Positions 24,233 through 32,805 of a stretch of 32,914 nucleotides of DNA are shown here, one piece after another. The notes under the pieces were generated by a model. It worked only from the letters and a program-made list of their open reading frames with translations, was not told the origin of the DNA and did no database searches. Position 1 is the stretch's first letter. The number at the start of each line of letters is the position of its first letter. Origin of the DNA: Candidatus Ruminococcus avistercoris (lineage in GTDB: Bacteria; Bacillota; Clostridia; Lachnospirales; Lachnospiraceae); NCBI GenBank assembly GCA_019120315.1, contig DWVJ01000040.1, forward strand, positions 1 through 32,914, written 5' to 3'. A program made the position numbers and the translations under genes.

Positions 24233-25024
24233 ATGTCAGGTTATTTTAAAGGAGAATCCAATTTTCATTATCACTATTCCGTGAATCTAAAAGAACTGCC
24301 TTTGGGGAAAAGAGTGACGGCGGTTCTGTGTGTTGTGCTGTGGGTTCCCTTCGCAGCGCTTCTTTTCCTGACTTCCCATTACCTGATCGGCATTATGGGA
24401 CTGGTGGGAGCAATTTTTATTTATATTCCTCTGGCGTCCATGTATATTGCCGGTCTGCGGGGCAGACAGAGGATGGTTCCTCTGATCATGCTGGGGGTCG
24501 GTGTCCTGGCGGAAATCGGGGTGCTGTCAGGCGCGACTTACCTGGCGGAAAATGGTTTCACAGCAAAATTTATGGCAGCCGTCAGTTTCGGGTCGCTGTT
24601 TCTTGTGTTTTTTATCATTGGTATCTGCTTTCTGTGGATTGGATGGAGACAAAGCAGGAAGTGGAAACGCTGCAGCCGGAAAGTGTTGGCCACGGTGGTG
24701 GATTATAAACAGAAGAAAACCGGCGTGATGGTGGCGGATGAGATTACACCGGGACATTACAATAGCAGGCGAAAGACGCCTGTGTTCAGCCCGATCCTTC
24801 AGTATGTTGTGGATGGGGTGGCCTATGAGGAAAAAGTGGATTCTTATTTTGGCAGGGGACAGCTGGCAGAAGTGGGGTCGCAGATGGAAATCCATGTCAA
24901 TTCCGAAAATCCACGGGAGTTTATCCTGAAACTGCAAAAAGGCGGAGGGATGATGGCGCTGGGCGTTCTCTTCCTTGTGATCGGACTGACAGCCGCAGCG
25001 GGCGGATTTTTTTTCTGTACGTGA
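24233..25024 (+). CDS. DUF3592-domain membrane protein
   Basis: This 263-residue protein has four or five membrane segments: about residues 28-70 (two spans), 80-105, 113-137 and a C-terminal span. Between the last two is a soluble DUF3592-like part (VLATVVDYKQKKTGVMVADE, then PILQYVVDGVAYEEKVDSYF and HVNSENPREFILKLQKGG). DUF3592 proteins are common in bacterial membranes and lack a known function. The ATG has GGAGGGAGG upstream. It lies after the que terminator and 28 bp before the acetyltransferase start, so those two genes may be cotranscribed. Confidence 0.75.
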   Translation: MSGYFKGESNFHYHYSVNLKELPLGKRVTAVLCVVLWVPFAALLFLTSHYLIGIMGLVGAIFIYIPLASMYIAGLRGRQRMVPLIMLGVGVLAEIGVLSGATYLAENGFTAKFMAAVSFGSLFLVFFIIGICFLWIGWRQSRKWKRCSRKVLATVVDYKQKKTGVMVADEITPGHYNSRRKTPVFSPILQYVVDGVAYEEKVDSYFGRGQLAEVGSQMEIHVNSENPREFILKLQKGGGMMALGVLFLVIGLTAAAGGFFFCT

Positions 25025-25052
25025 TGGGGCATCTTTGAAGGGAGGACAAATA

Positions 25053-25583
25053 TTGAAATCAGAAAATCAATCGGTAAAGGATCTGGAAAAACGGTTTGAA
25101 TTTCGCACCATCCGGGAAGACGAGGCGGGGCAGGCGGCACAGATTGAGCAGGCCTGCTTTCCTCCACAGGAAGCATGTACGGAAGTAATGATGCGGGAGC
25201 GTGCGCGAAAAGCGCCGGAATTGTTTCTGGTGGCGGTGGATCGCGAGACGGGAAAGCTGGCGGGTTTTTTGAACGGGCTTTCGACGGATGAGCATGCGTT
25301 TAAAGACGAATTTTTCCAAAATGCACAGCTGTACTGTCCCCAGGGGGAAAACATTATGCTGCTGGGACTGGCCGTGCTGCCGCAGTACAGAGGGCAGGGT
25401 CTGGCAGGAGAACTGATGGCCCGGTATATCCGCAGGGAGCGAAATAATGGGAGGAAAAGGCTGATTCTGACCTGCCTGGAGGAGAAAATCGCCATGTATG
25501 AGAAAATGGGATTTCGAAACTGCGGTTTGTCTGGTTCCTCCTGGGGAGGAAAAGATTGGTATGATATGGTTTGTATATTATAA
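25053..25583 (+). CDS. GNAT-family N-acetyltransferase
   Basis: This 176-residue protein of the GCN5-related acetyltransferase fold has the acetyl-CoA binding motif A (VLPQYRGQGLAGELMARYIR), a preceding strand MLLGLAVLP, and the C-terminal CLEEKIAMYEKMGFRNCG, as in small amine or peptide acetyltransferases. The substrate cannot be read from the sequence. TTG 25053 is chosen because GGGAGG (25040-25045) is 7 nt upstream; the in-frame TTG at 25035 has no ribosome site. The opposing gene ends only 18 bp downstream, with no obvious terminator between. Confidence 0.82.
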   Translation: MKSENQSVKDLEKRFEFRTIREDEAGQAAQIEQACFPPQEACTEVMMRERARKAPELFLVAVDRETGKLAGFLNGLSTDEHAFKDEFFQNAQLYCPQGENIMLLGLAVLPQYRGQGLAGELMARYIRRERNNGRKRLILTCLEEKIAMYEKMGFRNCGLSGSSWGGKDWYDMVCIL

Positions 25584-25601
25584 GAAAAACGGCGATCCAG
25601 G

Positions 25602-26732
25602 TCAGAGTTTCAGGTTTTCGATGGAGATACTGTCCAGAAAATGATCACTGTCAAAGGTCAGCAGCAGACGGCTGTCTTCGCCGGTTTGATAACACAGCAT
25701 TCCTTCTTCTGCCATCTGTGGATCAGAGGGCTGTCCATATCGGGCGATGACATCTTCATAAGTGTTCCAGTATATCATCAGTCCGCCGGGAAGAATCACA
25801 TCCGTGCCGGCGTAATCCAGATTGCTGTTGTGGACGTACAGTCCTCTGACGACAGCTTTTTCCATGGGAATATCTTCCCGTGCCGTGTTGATGACTGAGA
25901 CGGACAGTTTCTGATCCTGATCGTTAGTCAGGGCAATATGATTTTCCTGATCATAAGTATTCCATTCATCCACGCCTTTTAAAATGATCTGGCTGTCTGC
26001 CGGATCATCGTATGTCCATCCATCGGCAAGCAGGGCGCTCATGGGCAGAGGAAGCTGATAGACGTTATTATTGATTTGAATGGCGAAATCTTTCCAGCTT
26101 TTTGGAAGCTGCGGCGACAGCGGCAGATCTTCTGGAATACAGTCTTTCATGGAAGGAAGAAATTCCACTTCCATCACCACATTCGTGTGAGGCAGATAAC
26201 AAACCCGGGCGATCAGATTTGCATTGTCGCTTTTGAGTTCTTTTGCCTGTCGGTAGACTTTGGCATTCAGTTCAAAAGAGTGCTCCTTTCCATCGATTCC
26301 ATCCCCTTCCATGAGATAACTGGTGGGACCGTCCCCGACGGAGTCCATATCGAAATACAGATTTTGCAGGTAGGTGACGGGAGGGTGATTCAGGTAGGGA
26401 AAATCCAAAAACATACTTTTCAGCATGAAAAAGGGAATGATGATACTGAGGATGCAGCCAAGCAGGCACAGGAGTACGGATTTGACGGTTCTTTCGGGCG
26501 AAAGAATTGCCTTTACGCAGCATATCAGCACGACAGCGGCGACAATGGCAAGGAGGATACGCATAAAGCATTCTCTGACAAAACCGGAAATCCCCTGGTG
26601 AATGTTGGTGCCTTCCATGAAAAAGAAGATGGCGCCGCAGCCGATGAAAAAAAGAATAATCAATGCGACAAACAGGACTGCCAGGGGAGAGATGCCGGAG
26701 CGCTTCGTCTTTTTCTGAGTTCCTGTATTCAT
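25602..26732 (-). CDS. Membrane-anchored protein of unknown function
   Basis: This protein has 376 residues. Two or three hydrophobic spans fill the N-terminal third (SPLAVLFVALIILFFIGCGA; ILLAIVAAVVLICCVKAIL; VLLCLLGCILSIIIPFFML), then a soluble, probably extracellular, region of about 250 residues runs from FLDFPYLNHPP to the C-terminus. I recognise no catalytic motif. A late YWNTYEDVIARYGQPSD is reminiscent of small bacterial lipoprotein or beta-rich domains, but no family can be named. AAGGGA lies upstream of the ATG. It is convergent to the GNAT gene and divergent from the sulfotransferase operon. Confidence 0.75.
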   Translation of the reverse strand: MNTGTQKKTKRSGISPLAVLFVALIILFFIGCGAIFFFMEGTNIHQGISGFVRECFMRILLAIVAAVVLICCVKAILSPERTVKSVLLCLLGCILSIIIPFFMLKSMFLDFPYLNHPPVTYLQNLYFDMDSVGDGPTSYLMEGDGIDGKEHSFELNAKVYRQAKELKSDNANLIARVCYLPHTNVVMEVEFLPSMKDCIPEDLPLSPQLPKSWKDFAIQINNNVYQLPLPMSALLADGWTYDDPADSQIILKGVDEWNTYDQENHIALTNDQDQKLSVSVINTAREDIPMEKAVVRGLYVHNSNLDYAGTDVILPGGLMIYWNTYEDVIARYGQPSDPQMAEEGMLCYQTGEDSRLLLTFDSDHFLDSISIENLKL

Positions 26733-26764
26733 ATAAATCCCTTCTTTCCTGCTTTATTAGATTT

Positions 26765-26793
26765 AATTTACGGTTTGGCAGATAAAGATGCAA
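26765..26793 (-). promoter_or_regulatory. Promoter of the membrane protein gene
   Basis: On the minus strand, -35 TTGCAT (26793-26788), a 17-bp spacer and -10 TAAATT (26770-26765), about 35 bp before the gene start. It is well spaced and separate from the rightward promoter at 26869-26897. Confidence 0.55.
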
Positions 26794-26868
26794 CCATGTT
26801 TAAGTCAGAAATTTGTAAAATGCAGGTAAGGTTCTGTGAAAACAGGAAAGAAAAATTTTGCATAAATC

Positions 26869-26897
26869 TTACTTGTAACTTTTATCTCCATATGCTA
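26869..26897 (+). promoter_or_regulatory. Promoter of the sulfotransferase-cysK operon
   Basis: TTGTAA followed by a 17-bp spacer and TACCAT, ending near 26897. The start would be near 26905, leaving a leader of about 170 nt before the GTG at 27077. Coordinates are read by hand and may be off by a few bases. Confidence 0.5.
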
Positions 26898-26970
26898 CCA
26901 TAAAAAACAGAAAAAATCTGATTATGGCGAGGGATACTGATCAGCGATGAAAACGGGATAAACAGCAGGG

Positions 26971-27043
26971 GAGTCGATTGTCGGAAGAACTACCTGCACA
27001 GGCGTTGCCTGTGCGGATAGTGTTCTGGCAGTCGGCTCTTTTT
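26971..27043 (+). promoter_or_regulatory. Long hairpin and T-run in the sulfotransferase leader (attenuator or terminator)
   Basis: GAGTCGATTG (26971-26980) pairs with CAGTCGGCTC (27029-27038), including two G-T pairs. AGAAC (26986-26990) pairs with GTTCT (27022-27026), and a top stem GCACAGGC (26996-27003) pairs with GCCTGTGC (27007-27014). T5 (27039-27043) follows directly. This is a rod-like terminator of about 68 nt between the promoter and the start codon. Its size and internal loops suggest regulated read-through. No known riboswitch is recognised upstream. Confidence 0.6.
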
Positions 27044-27076
27044 ATGCGAAAAGTAAAAAGGAGGAGTGAGTGGAAC

Positions 27077-28831
27077 GTGAAGAAACACAGGAAAAAGCTG
27101 ATTGCCGCAGTCATTATCATCCTGGTATTGATCGTGGCGGTTCCGGTGGGAATCATCATCGGCGGGAAGATTTTTACGGCGCAGGAGAAAGTAGTCCGCA
27201 CGGACTGGACCATGGAAGTGGGCGAGACGGTTGATAAAAATGAGGAATACGAGATCGAATATGCCCAGGCTCCCGTGGGAGATAATCTGATGGCGCTGCA
27301 GCTGGTGCCTATGGATATCGAGGAAGAGGGTTTTACCTACTATGATGCAGGGGTGCAGGAACGGCTGGAAGGAGCGCTGGAGGGTATGAAAGACAGCCGT
27401 CAGTGGACGGCGACGGAGCCGCTGGCCATATTGAATCCCTACGGAACAGCCAGCAACGGTCTGTATCTGTATTTTGAGACGGACAGAAAAACGCAGGTCA
27501 CCTATACGATTCATGTGGAGGATGACAGTATTCCGGATTACACGGCTGCGGCCATGGACGCCAGCGGAGAGAATTATACAAAGGTTCATGAATTCCAGAT
27601 GATCGGACTGGTGCCCGGCAAAACCAACGAGGTTACCATGACTATCGCAGGTTCCTGGGGAAAGGTGCGTCAGACGGTAAAATTTTCTGTGGATATGCCG
27701 GAACCGCAGTCGGGGTACAGTACCCTGCTGGAGACGACAGACGGGGAATCCGCGGAGGAACTGTCAGATGGTCTGTATGCCATGATGCGGGTCAATGGGT
27801 ATCTGGGATATGGATTTTTCTTTGACAACGACGGCGTCATGCGGTATGAAATGGTGCTGGAGGGGTACGGTCTGGATCGGATCCTGTTTTATGACAACGA
27901 CATCATTACCTGCGCATCGGCCGGGAAGCTGGTACGGATCAACAGCCTGGGGCAGGTGGAACAGATTTATCAGCTGGACGGATACTCTTTGCATCATGAT
28001 ATCGGATTCGGACAGGATGGGGAACTGCTGGCGCTGGCGGAAGAAAACGGCGCCGAGACGGTGGAAGACCGGGTGCTCTCCATCGACGTGGAAAGCGGAC
28101 AGGTGACGGAGCTGATCGATTTCACCGAAGCGATGGAAGAATATTTTGATATGACACGTCCCATTGCCGCCACAGATCCCATGTTCTGGCAGGTGGGCGA
28201 ATGGGACTGGATCCATCTGAACAGTCTTCAGTATATGGAGGAAGACGACAGCCTGATCGTCTCATCCCGTGAGACTTCCACGATTATAAAGATGGAACAT
28301 ATCCACGGAGATATGCAGCTGAGCTGGCTGGCCGGGGACGAGCGGTTCTGGGAGGATACGCCTTATGCGGATTACTGTCTGAAGCAGGAAGGGGATTTCG
28401 TCCCCCAGTACGGACAGCACTGTGTGGAATATCTCAGGGCAGGCGAGGAAGCCGGCGTCTATGATCTGGTTATGTACAATAACAATTACTGGGGATTAAG
28501 CAGCCGGGATTTCGAACTGGATGTGGCGGACACCGTGGGAACGGATCTCTATGACGGCGGAGGAAACGACAGCCAGGTTTATATATACCGGATCGATGAA
28601 AATGCCGGTACCTACAGTTTGGAATCTTCTTTTGACGTACCCTATTCCAGTATCGTATCCAACGCTTCCCTGTACGGAGAGCAGAACCACTGGATCGTCA
28701 ACAGCGGCGTGTCTATGGTCTTCGGAGAATACGATGCGCAGGGTACGCTGATCCGGGAATACGCCTACGAGTGTACGATGCAGAATTATCGCACCATCAA
28801 ATACGATTTTACCGGATTCTGGTTTGCATAA
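27077..28831 (+). CDS. Membrane-anchored aryl-sulfate sulfotransferase family protein
   Basis: This protein of about 584 residues has a basic N-terminus and one membrane span (residues 8-30, LIAAVIIILVLIVAVPVGII), so the body lies outside the cell. The rest matches the arylsulfotransferase (ASST) beta-propeller: SLHHDIGFGQDGELLALAEE, WDWIHLNSLQYM, DSLIVSSRETSTIIKM and YGQHCVEYL supply the conserved histidines and an arginine. ASST enzymes move sulfate from one phenolic ester to another without PAPS. GTG 27077 is preferred, with AGGAGG 12 nt upstream. An ATG at 27044 directly follows the terminator T-run. First gene of a four-gene operon. Confidence 0.82.
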   Translation: MKKHRKKLIAAVIIILVLIVAVPVGIIIGGKIFTAQEKVVRTDWTMEVGETVDKNEEYEIEYAQAPVGDNLMALQLVPMDIEEEGFTYYDAGVQERLEGALEGMKDSRQWTATEPLAILNPYGTASNGLYLYFETDRKTQVTYTIHVEDDSIPDYTAAAMDASGENYTKVHEFQMIGLVPGKTNEVTMTIAGSWGKVRQTVKFSVDMPEPQSGYSTLLETTDGESAEELSDGLYAMMRVNGYLGYGFFFDNDGVMRYEMVLEGYGLDRILFYDNDIITCASAGKLVRINSLGQVEQIYQLDGYSLHHDIGFGQDGELLALAEENGAETVEDRVLSIDVESGQVTELIDFTEAMEEYFDMTRPIAATDPMFWQVGEWDWIHLNSLQYMEEDDSLIVSSRETSTIIKMEHIHGDMQLSWLAGDERFWEDTPYADYCLKQEGDFVPQYGQHCVEYLRAGEEAGVYDLVMYNNNYWGLSSRDFELDVADTVGTDLYDGGGNDSQVYIYRIDENAGTYSLESSFDVPYSSIVSNASLYGEQNHWIVNSGVSMVFGEYDAQGTLIREYAYECTMQNYRTIKYDFTGFWFA

Positions 28832-28868
28832 ATGGAAATTAAACTACAGCAAAGGAAAGGGGAACACC

Positions 28869-29654
28869 ATGGAAACCGAAGTGAAACTGTCTGATCTGCT
28901 GGATATCGTAAGTCTGGCGAAGGCCACCTGCATAGACCGGGAGCACTCTTTGAAAATCAAGGAAAAAGGATTCGGCAACTATGTGACGGAAGTGGATATG
29001 AATGTCCAAAGATTCATAGAAGGGAAACTAAAGGAGCTGGCGCCCGGCATTCAGTTCATGGGAGAGGAAAAGAATAACGACGATATTGATTTTACAAAGC
29101 CGGTATGGATCCTGGATCCGGTGGACGGAACCTCTAATCTGATCCATGATTTGCAAAACAGCGTGATCTCGCTGGCGCTGTATTCCGGCAGGGAACTGGT
29201 GATGGGAGTGGTCTGCCATCTGTTTGCGGATGAAACTTTTTACGCGGAAAAGGGGAAGGGGGCCTTCCTGAACGGACAGCCCATCCATGTCAGCGCGGTG
29301 GATGATTTTTCCAGAAGTTTGGTTTCCATCGGAACCAGTCCTTATTTCAAAGAGATGGCCAAGGAGAATTTCAGTATCTTTCAGACTATTTTTGAAAATT
29401 GTGAAGATATCCGGCGGATTGGCTCAGCCGCACTGGATCTGGCCTATGTGGCCACAGGACGTCTGGAAGCCTATCTGGAAAAACGGTTGAACCCCTGGGA
29501 TTTTGCGGCCGGAGTGCTGCTGGTACAGGAGGCGGGCGGCTGCGTGACGGACTATAGCGGAGGGCCGCTGGATGTGACTCAAACGGCGGATATTTTTGCC
29601 GGAAATGGCATCATCGACAGGAAAATCCGTAAAGAATTGCTGCACTGGGAGTAA
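28869..29654 (+). CDS. Inositol monophosphatase family protein
   Basis: This 261-residue member of the IMPase/FBPase/CysQ superfamily has the two-metal site: the GEEKN glutamates near residues 66-67, the WILDPVDGTSNL motif with Asp83 and Asp86, and the late NPWDFAAGVLLVQEAGG with Asp near 213. It removes phosphate from inositol phosphates or related compounds. CysQ relatives remove it from 3'-phosphoadenosine phosphates in sulfur metabolism. The DPVDGTSN motif looks more like IMPase/SuhB than CysQ, so substrate is open. ATG 28869 is chosen, with AAAGGGG upstream. It is 37 bp after the sulfotransferase and 5 bp before the hydrolase. Confidence 0.85.
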   Translation: METEVKLSDLLDIVSLAKATCIDREHSLKIKEKGFGNYVTEVDMNVQRFIEGKLKELAPGIQFMGEEKNNDDIDFTKPVWILDPVDGTSNLIHDLQNSVISLALYSGRELVMGVVCHLFADETFYAEKGKGAFLNGQPIHVSAVDDFSRSLVSIGTSPYFKEMAKENFSIFQTIFENCEDIRRIGSAALDLAYVATGRLEAYLEKRLNPWDFAAGVLLVQEAGGCVTDYSGGPLDVTQTADIFAGNGIIDRKIRKELLHWE

Positions 29655-29659
29655 GCGCT

Positions 29660-30259
29660 ATGGGAAATGAGAAAACGTATAAAAATCTGGCGGTGATTTT
29701 CCCAGGAATCGGTTACCATACGGATAAACCGCTGCTATATTACGGGAAAAAACTGGCCGCTGCGGCAGACTGCCGGATCCTGGAGGTTTCCTATGGCGGC
29801 TTTGCGGGAAAGATAAAGGGAAATAAAAAGAAAATGGAAGAGGCTTTTTGCAGCGCCCGTGATCAGACGGAGAAGATCCTGCAGGGGACAGATTTTGACG
29901 GTTATGACAGGATCCTGTTTATCTCCAAAAGCATCGGAACCGTTGTGTCTGCCGAATATGCCTGCCGCCGCGGGATCCCGGCGGCGCATATTTACTTCAC
30001 ACCGCTGGAAGATACCTTTTCTTTTGTACAGAAGGGAACGGGCGTGGCCTTTCACGGCACGAAAGATCCCTGGGCGGATACGAAGCAGGTGGAAAAGCTG
30101 TGCTGTGACAAAGAGATTCCTCTTTTTGAGACGCAGGGAGCCAATCATTCCCTGGAGACGGGGGATGTGAATCGTGATATTGCCAATCTGGGAATTATCA
30201 TGGGACATTGCAGGGAATACTTAGAATCAGAGGGGCTTATGAAAGTCCTGGAAAAGTGA
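29660..30259 (+). CDS. Small alpha/beta-hydrolase
   Basis: This 199-residue cytosolic protein is a compact alpha/beta hydrolase. An N-terminal strand and oxyanion-region turn (AVIFPGIGYHTDKPLLYYG) are followed by the nucleophile elbow SKSIG (about residues 94-98), where Ser replaces the first Gly of GxSxG. The likely catalytic Asp is in HGTKDPWAD and the His in QGANHSLE. The reaction is unknown; esterase, thioesterase or deacylase are all possible. It starts 5 bp after the phosphatase and ends 10 bp before cysK, so it is cotranscribed. Confidence 0.75.
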   Translation: MGNEKTYKNLAVIFPGIGYHTDKPLLYYGKKLAAAADCRILEVSYGGFAGKIKGNKKKMEEAFCSARDQTEKILQGTDFDGYDRILFISKSIGTVVSAEYACRRGIPAAHIYFTPLEDTFSFVQKGTGVAFHGTKDPWADTKQVEKLCCDKEIPLFETQGANHSLETGDVNRDIANLGIIMGHCREYLESEGLMKVLEK

Positions 30260-30269
30260 GGAGAAAAGG

Positions 30270-31202
30270 ATGGGAAAAATCTATAAAAACATCGAGGAGC
30301 TGATCGGACATACGCCGCTGGTACAGCTGTGCAATCTGGAGCGGGAGAACGGGCTGCAGGCCCGGCTCCTGGTCAAACTGGAATATCTGAATCCGGCCGG
30401 AAGTGTAAAGGACAGAGCTGCCCGGGAAATGATTGCAGATGCAGAAGAAAAGGGGCTTTTGCGGGAAGGTTTTGCCATCATCGAACCCACCTCCGGCAAT
30501 ACGGGAATCGGGCTGGCCGCCATCGGCAAAGCCAAAGGCTACCGGGTCATAATGACGATGCCGGATACCATGAGCGTGGAGCGCAGGAATATACTGAAAG
30601 CCTACGGCGCGGAAGTGGTTCTGACCGAAGGAGCAAAAGGGATGGCAGGCGCTGTGGAAAAAGCCCGGCAGCTGGCGGATGAGATAGAGGGAAGCTATAT
30701 TCCGGGACAGTTTGAAAATCCGGCCAATCCGGAGGCGCACCGCAAAACCACAGGACCGGAAATCTGGGAAGACACCGACGGACAGGTGGATATCCTGGTG
30801 GCCGGCGTGGGAACCGGAGGTACCATTACCGGAACCGGCGAATATCTGAAAGAGAAAAAACCGGATCTTTATGTGGCTGCGGTGGAGCCGGCGGATTCTC
30901 CTCTGCTCTCCGGCGGACAGGCCGGTCCCCATAAAATCCAGGGAATCGGCGCCAATTTCGTGCCGGAAGCTTTGAATACAGACATTTACGATGAGGTGAT
31001 CCGGGTAGAAAGTGAAGAAGCATTTGCGGCGGCAAAAGCGCTGATGACCAGGGAAGGTTACATGACGGGCATTTCTTCTGGAGCGGCGCTGCATGCGGCC
31101 ATAATGCTGGCGAAACGTCCAGAGAACAAAGGGAAAACCATTGTGGCGGTACTGCCGGACAGCGGCGACCGCTATTATTCCACACCGCTGTTTAAGGAAT
31201 AA
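30270..31202 (+). CDS. cysK: Cysteine synthase (O-acetylserine sulfhydrylase)
   Basis: This 310-residue PLP enzyme joins O-acetylserine and sulfide to make cysteine. The PLP lysine is Lys47 in NPAGSVKDRAA, the substrate loop is EPTSGNTGIG, the phosphate-binding glycine loop is GVGTGGTITGTGEYL, and the C-terminal GISSGAALHAA and PDSGDRYYST complete the fold. Length and motifs are normal for CysK; it lacks the longer extensions of cystathionine beta-synthase. It has its own ribosome site (GAGGAGAAAAGG). As the last gene of the ASST operon it suggests a sulfur link, and a terminator lies 50 bp beyond the stop. Confidence 0.92.
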   Translation: MGKIYKNIEELIGHTPLVQLCNLERENGLQARLLVKLEYLNPAGSVKDRAAREMIADAEEKGLLREGFAIIEPTSGNTGIGLAAIGKAKGYRVIMTMPDTMSVERRNILKAYGAEVVLTEGAKGMAGAVEKARQLADEIEGSYIPGQFENPANPEAHRKTTGPEIWEDTDGQVDILVAGVGTGGTITGTGEYLKEKKPDLYVAAVEPADSPLLSGGQAGPHKIQGIGANFVPEALNTDIYDEVIRVESEEAFAAAKALMTREGYMTGISSGAALHAAIMLAKRPENKGKTIVAVLPDSGDRYYSTPLFKE

Positions 31203-31219
31203 AGCAAGAGGAAGGCTAA

Positions 31220-31252
31220 TGGCAACGCCAGATAAGGAAGTATTTATGTAGT
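31220..31252 (+). CDS. Possible 10-residue frame or truncated gene start
   Basis: ATG 31220 follows AGGAAGG by about 4 nt and reads MATPDKEVFM before TAG. It could be the start of a gene cut by insertion of the recombinase element, or chance. No homology recognised. Confidence 0.2.
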
Positions 31253-31254
31253 AG

Positions 31255-31297
31255 GTACGGTGTAACTCAGTAAAACGGGTTACGCCGTACCTTTTTG
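31255..31297 (+). terminator. Rho-independent terminator after cysK
   Basis: GGTACGGTGTAAC (31255-31267) pairs with GTTACGCCGTACC (31280-31292) with one G-T pair. A T5 run follows. It separates the cysK operon from the convergent recombinase remnant. Confidence 0.9.
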
Positions 31298-32805
31298 TTA
31301 TGCCACAAAGCGGAAGTCCTGCGGGTTTTCCCGTATTTCCTTCATCATAGCAAGGATTTCCTGTTCGGTAGGAATATCGATCATGCCCGCCGCCGTGAAG
31401 TAAATATCCACTTTCACATAACAGTGACCGCCTGACTTGTCGTTGCTGTGGACTTCGATCCGTTCAATCAACGAGTTTACAAGCGCCGGGGTAAGCTCCG
31501 TAATATCCGTCAGTTCACGCAGGGTACGGAGCAGCAGCCTTAAATCCGTAACCTTCTGCTTCGCTTCCTGCAAGGTCTTTTGACTGTCGGAAACCTCCTG
31601 CGTCATCTTTTTCATAGCTTTGGAGCATTTTGGAAAAGCGCTCGTCGGAGAGTATGCCGCTTGCGTTCTGCTCGAACACCTTTTCAATCAGCCTGTCGAT
31701 TTCGGCAATTCTCCTTGTACCTTGTTCCACTGTCTGTTGCAGCTTTTTGTGTTCTTTCTGCCGCATGGCGTTTGTTTTCTTCGCCAGCATATACAGAAAT
31801 ACCGTTTCGTGGCACTTCACGAAATCCGCTAAACCGCTGATGGCTTCAAACACAATCCTTTCAAGCACAACATCCCGGATATAATGGATTTGGCAAGTTC
31901 CTCTGCCGCTTTTGTAGTTGGAACATCTCCAAAACTCCTGATTGCGTTTCAGGCTCTTAGCAGCGCAGAAATGCAGCTTTGCGCCGCAATCGGGGCAGTA
32001 CGCCAATCCAGAAAACAGGCTTGTTCTGCCCGTTGCTGTCGGTCTGCGGCGGTGTTTGCGGAGCTCCTGCACCCTTAACCATTGCTCCTCTGAGATAATT
32101 GGCTCCTGCATATTCGGGATGATCTGATGTTCCTCCGCCGGCTTGTAAATGGTTTTATGCACCTTGTAGCTAACGGTGGTGGTCTTGAAATTCACCGCAC
32201 AGCCGGTGTACTGCCTGTTTTCAAGAATACCGACAACGGTTTTCTGATCCCAACAGTACGGATTAGCCGGTACTTTCTGTGCGTGAGATCTGCCGACACT
32301 TTCGTAATAAGCAGAGGGAACAAGGATTTTCTCTTTCTCCAGCTGTCTTGCAATCTGTGATGGGCCACGCCCGGCAAGGCAGAGAGCATAGATTTTGCGT
32401 ACCACTTCGGCGGCTGGCTCGTCAATCAGCCATTTCTCTTTATCATTCGAGTCTTTCCTGTACCCAAACGGAACAGAAGAAGATATTCGTTTGCCGTTAT
32501 CCGCTTTGGATTGCCATACCGCTCGGATTTTCTTGGAAGTCTGCGCCGCATACCACTCGTTGAAAATATTGTGGAACGGCATCATCTCCACACCGTCGCC
32601 GGTCAAAGTGTCTACTTTCTCCTGTATGGCGATAAAGCGGATACCCAGCGACGGATACACCACCTGCGTCAACCTGCCCATTTCCACCTGCTCACGCCCG
32701 AAGCGGGAGAGGTCTTTCACGATGATTGTGCCGATTTCTCCGTTCTCCGCCATACGCTCCATACGCATAAAATCCGGTCTTTGGAATAATGAGGTGTGAT
32801 AGCGA
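31298..32805 (-). pseudogene. Large serine recombinase, N-terminally truncated and frameshifted
   Basis: The frame holds a partial resolvase domain (RPDFMRMERMAENGEIGTII, VKDLSRFGREQVEMG), the recombinase domain, a zinc ribbon (CPDCGAKLHFCAAKS, with CSNYKSGRGTC), a coiled coil and a DUF4368-like C-terminus (KVDIYFTAAGMIDIPTEQEI). Two defects are visible. The start of the catalytic domain with the active-site serine is absent, replaced near 32800 by unrelated sequence. A homopolymer shift at the T5 run 31608-31612 splits the C-terminus into another frame (joined reading ...MLQSYEK-MTQEVSDSQ). Such enzymes integrate conjugative elements of the Tn4451/Tn1549 kind. This copy looks dead unless the shift is a sequencing error. 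Confidence 0.8.

Noticed and set aside
28869-29654. CysQ (PAP phosphatase) as a firm call
   Set aside because: The operon context with cysK favours it, but the DPVDGTSN motif fits IMPase/SuhB as well or better. Only the superfamily is supported.
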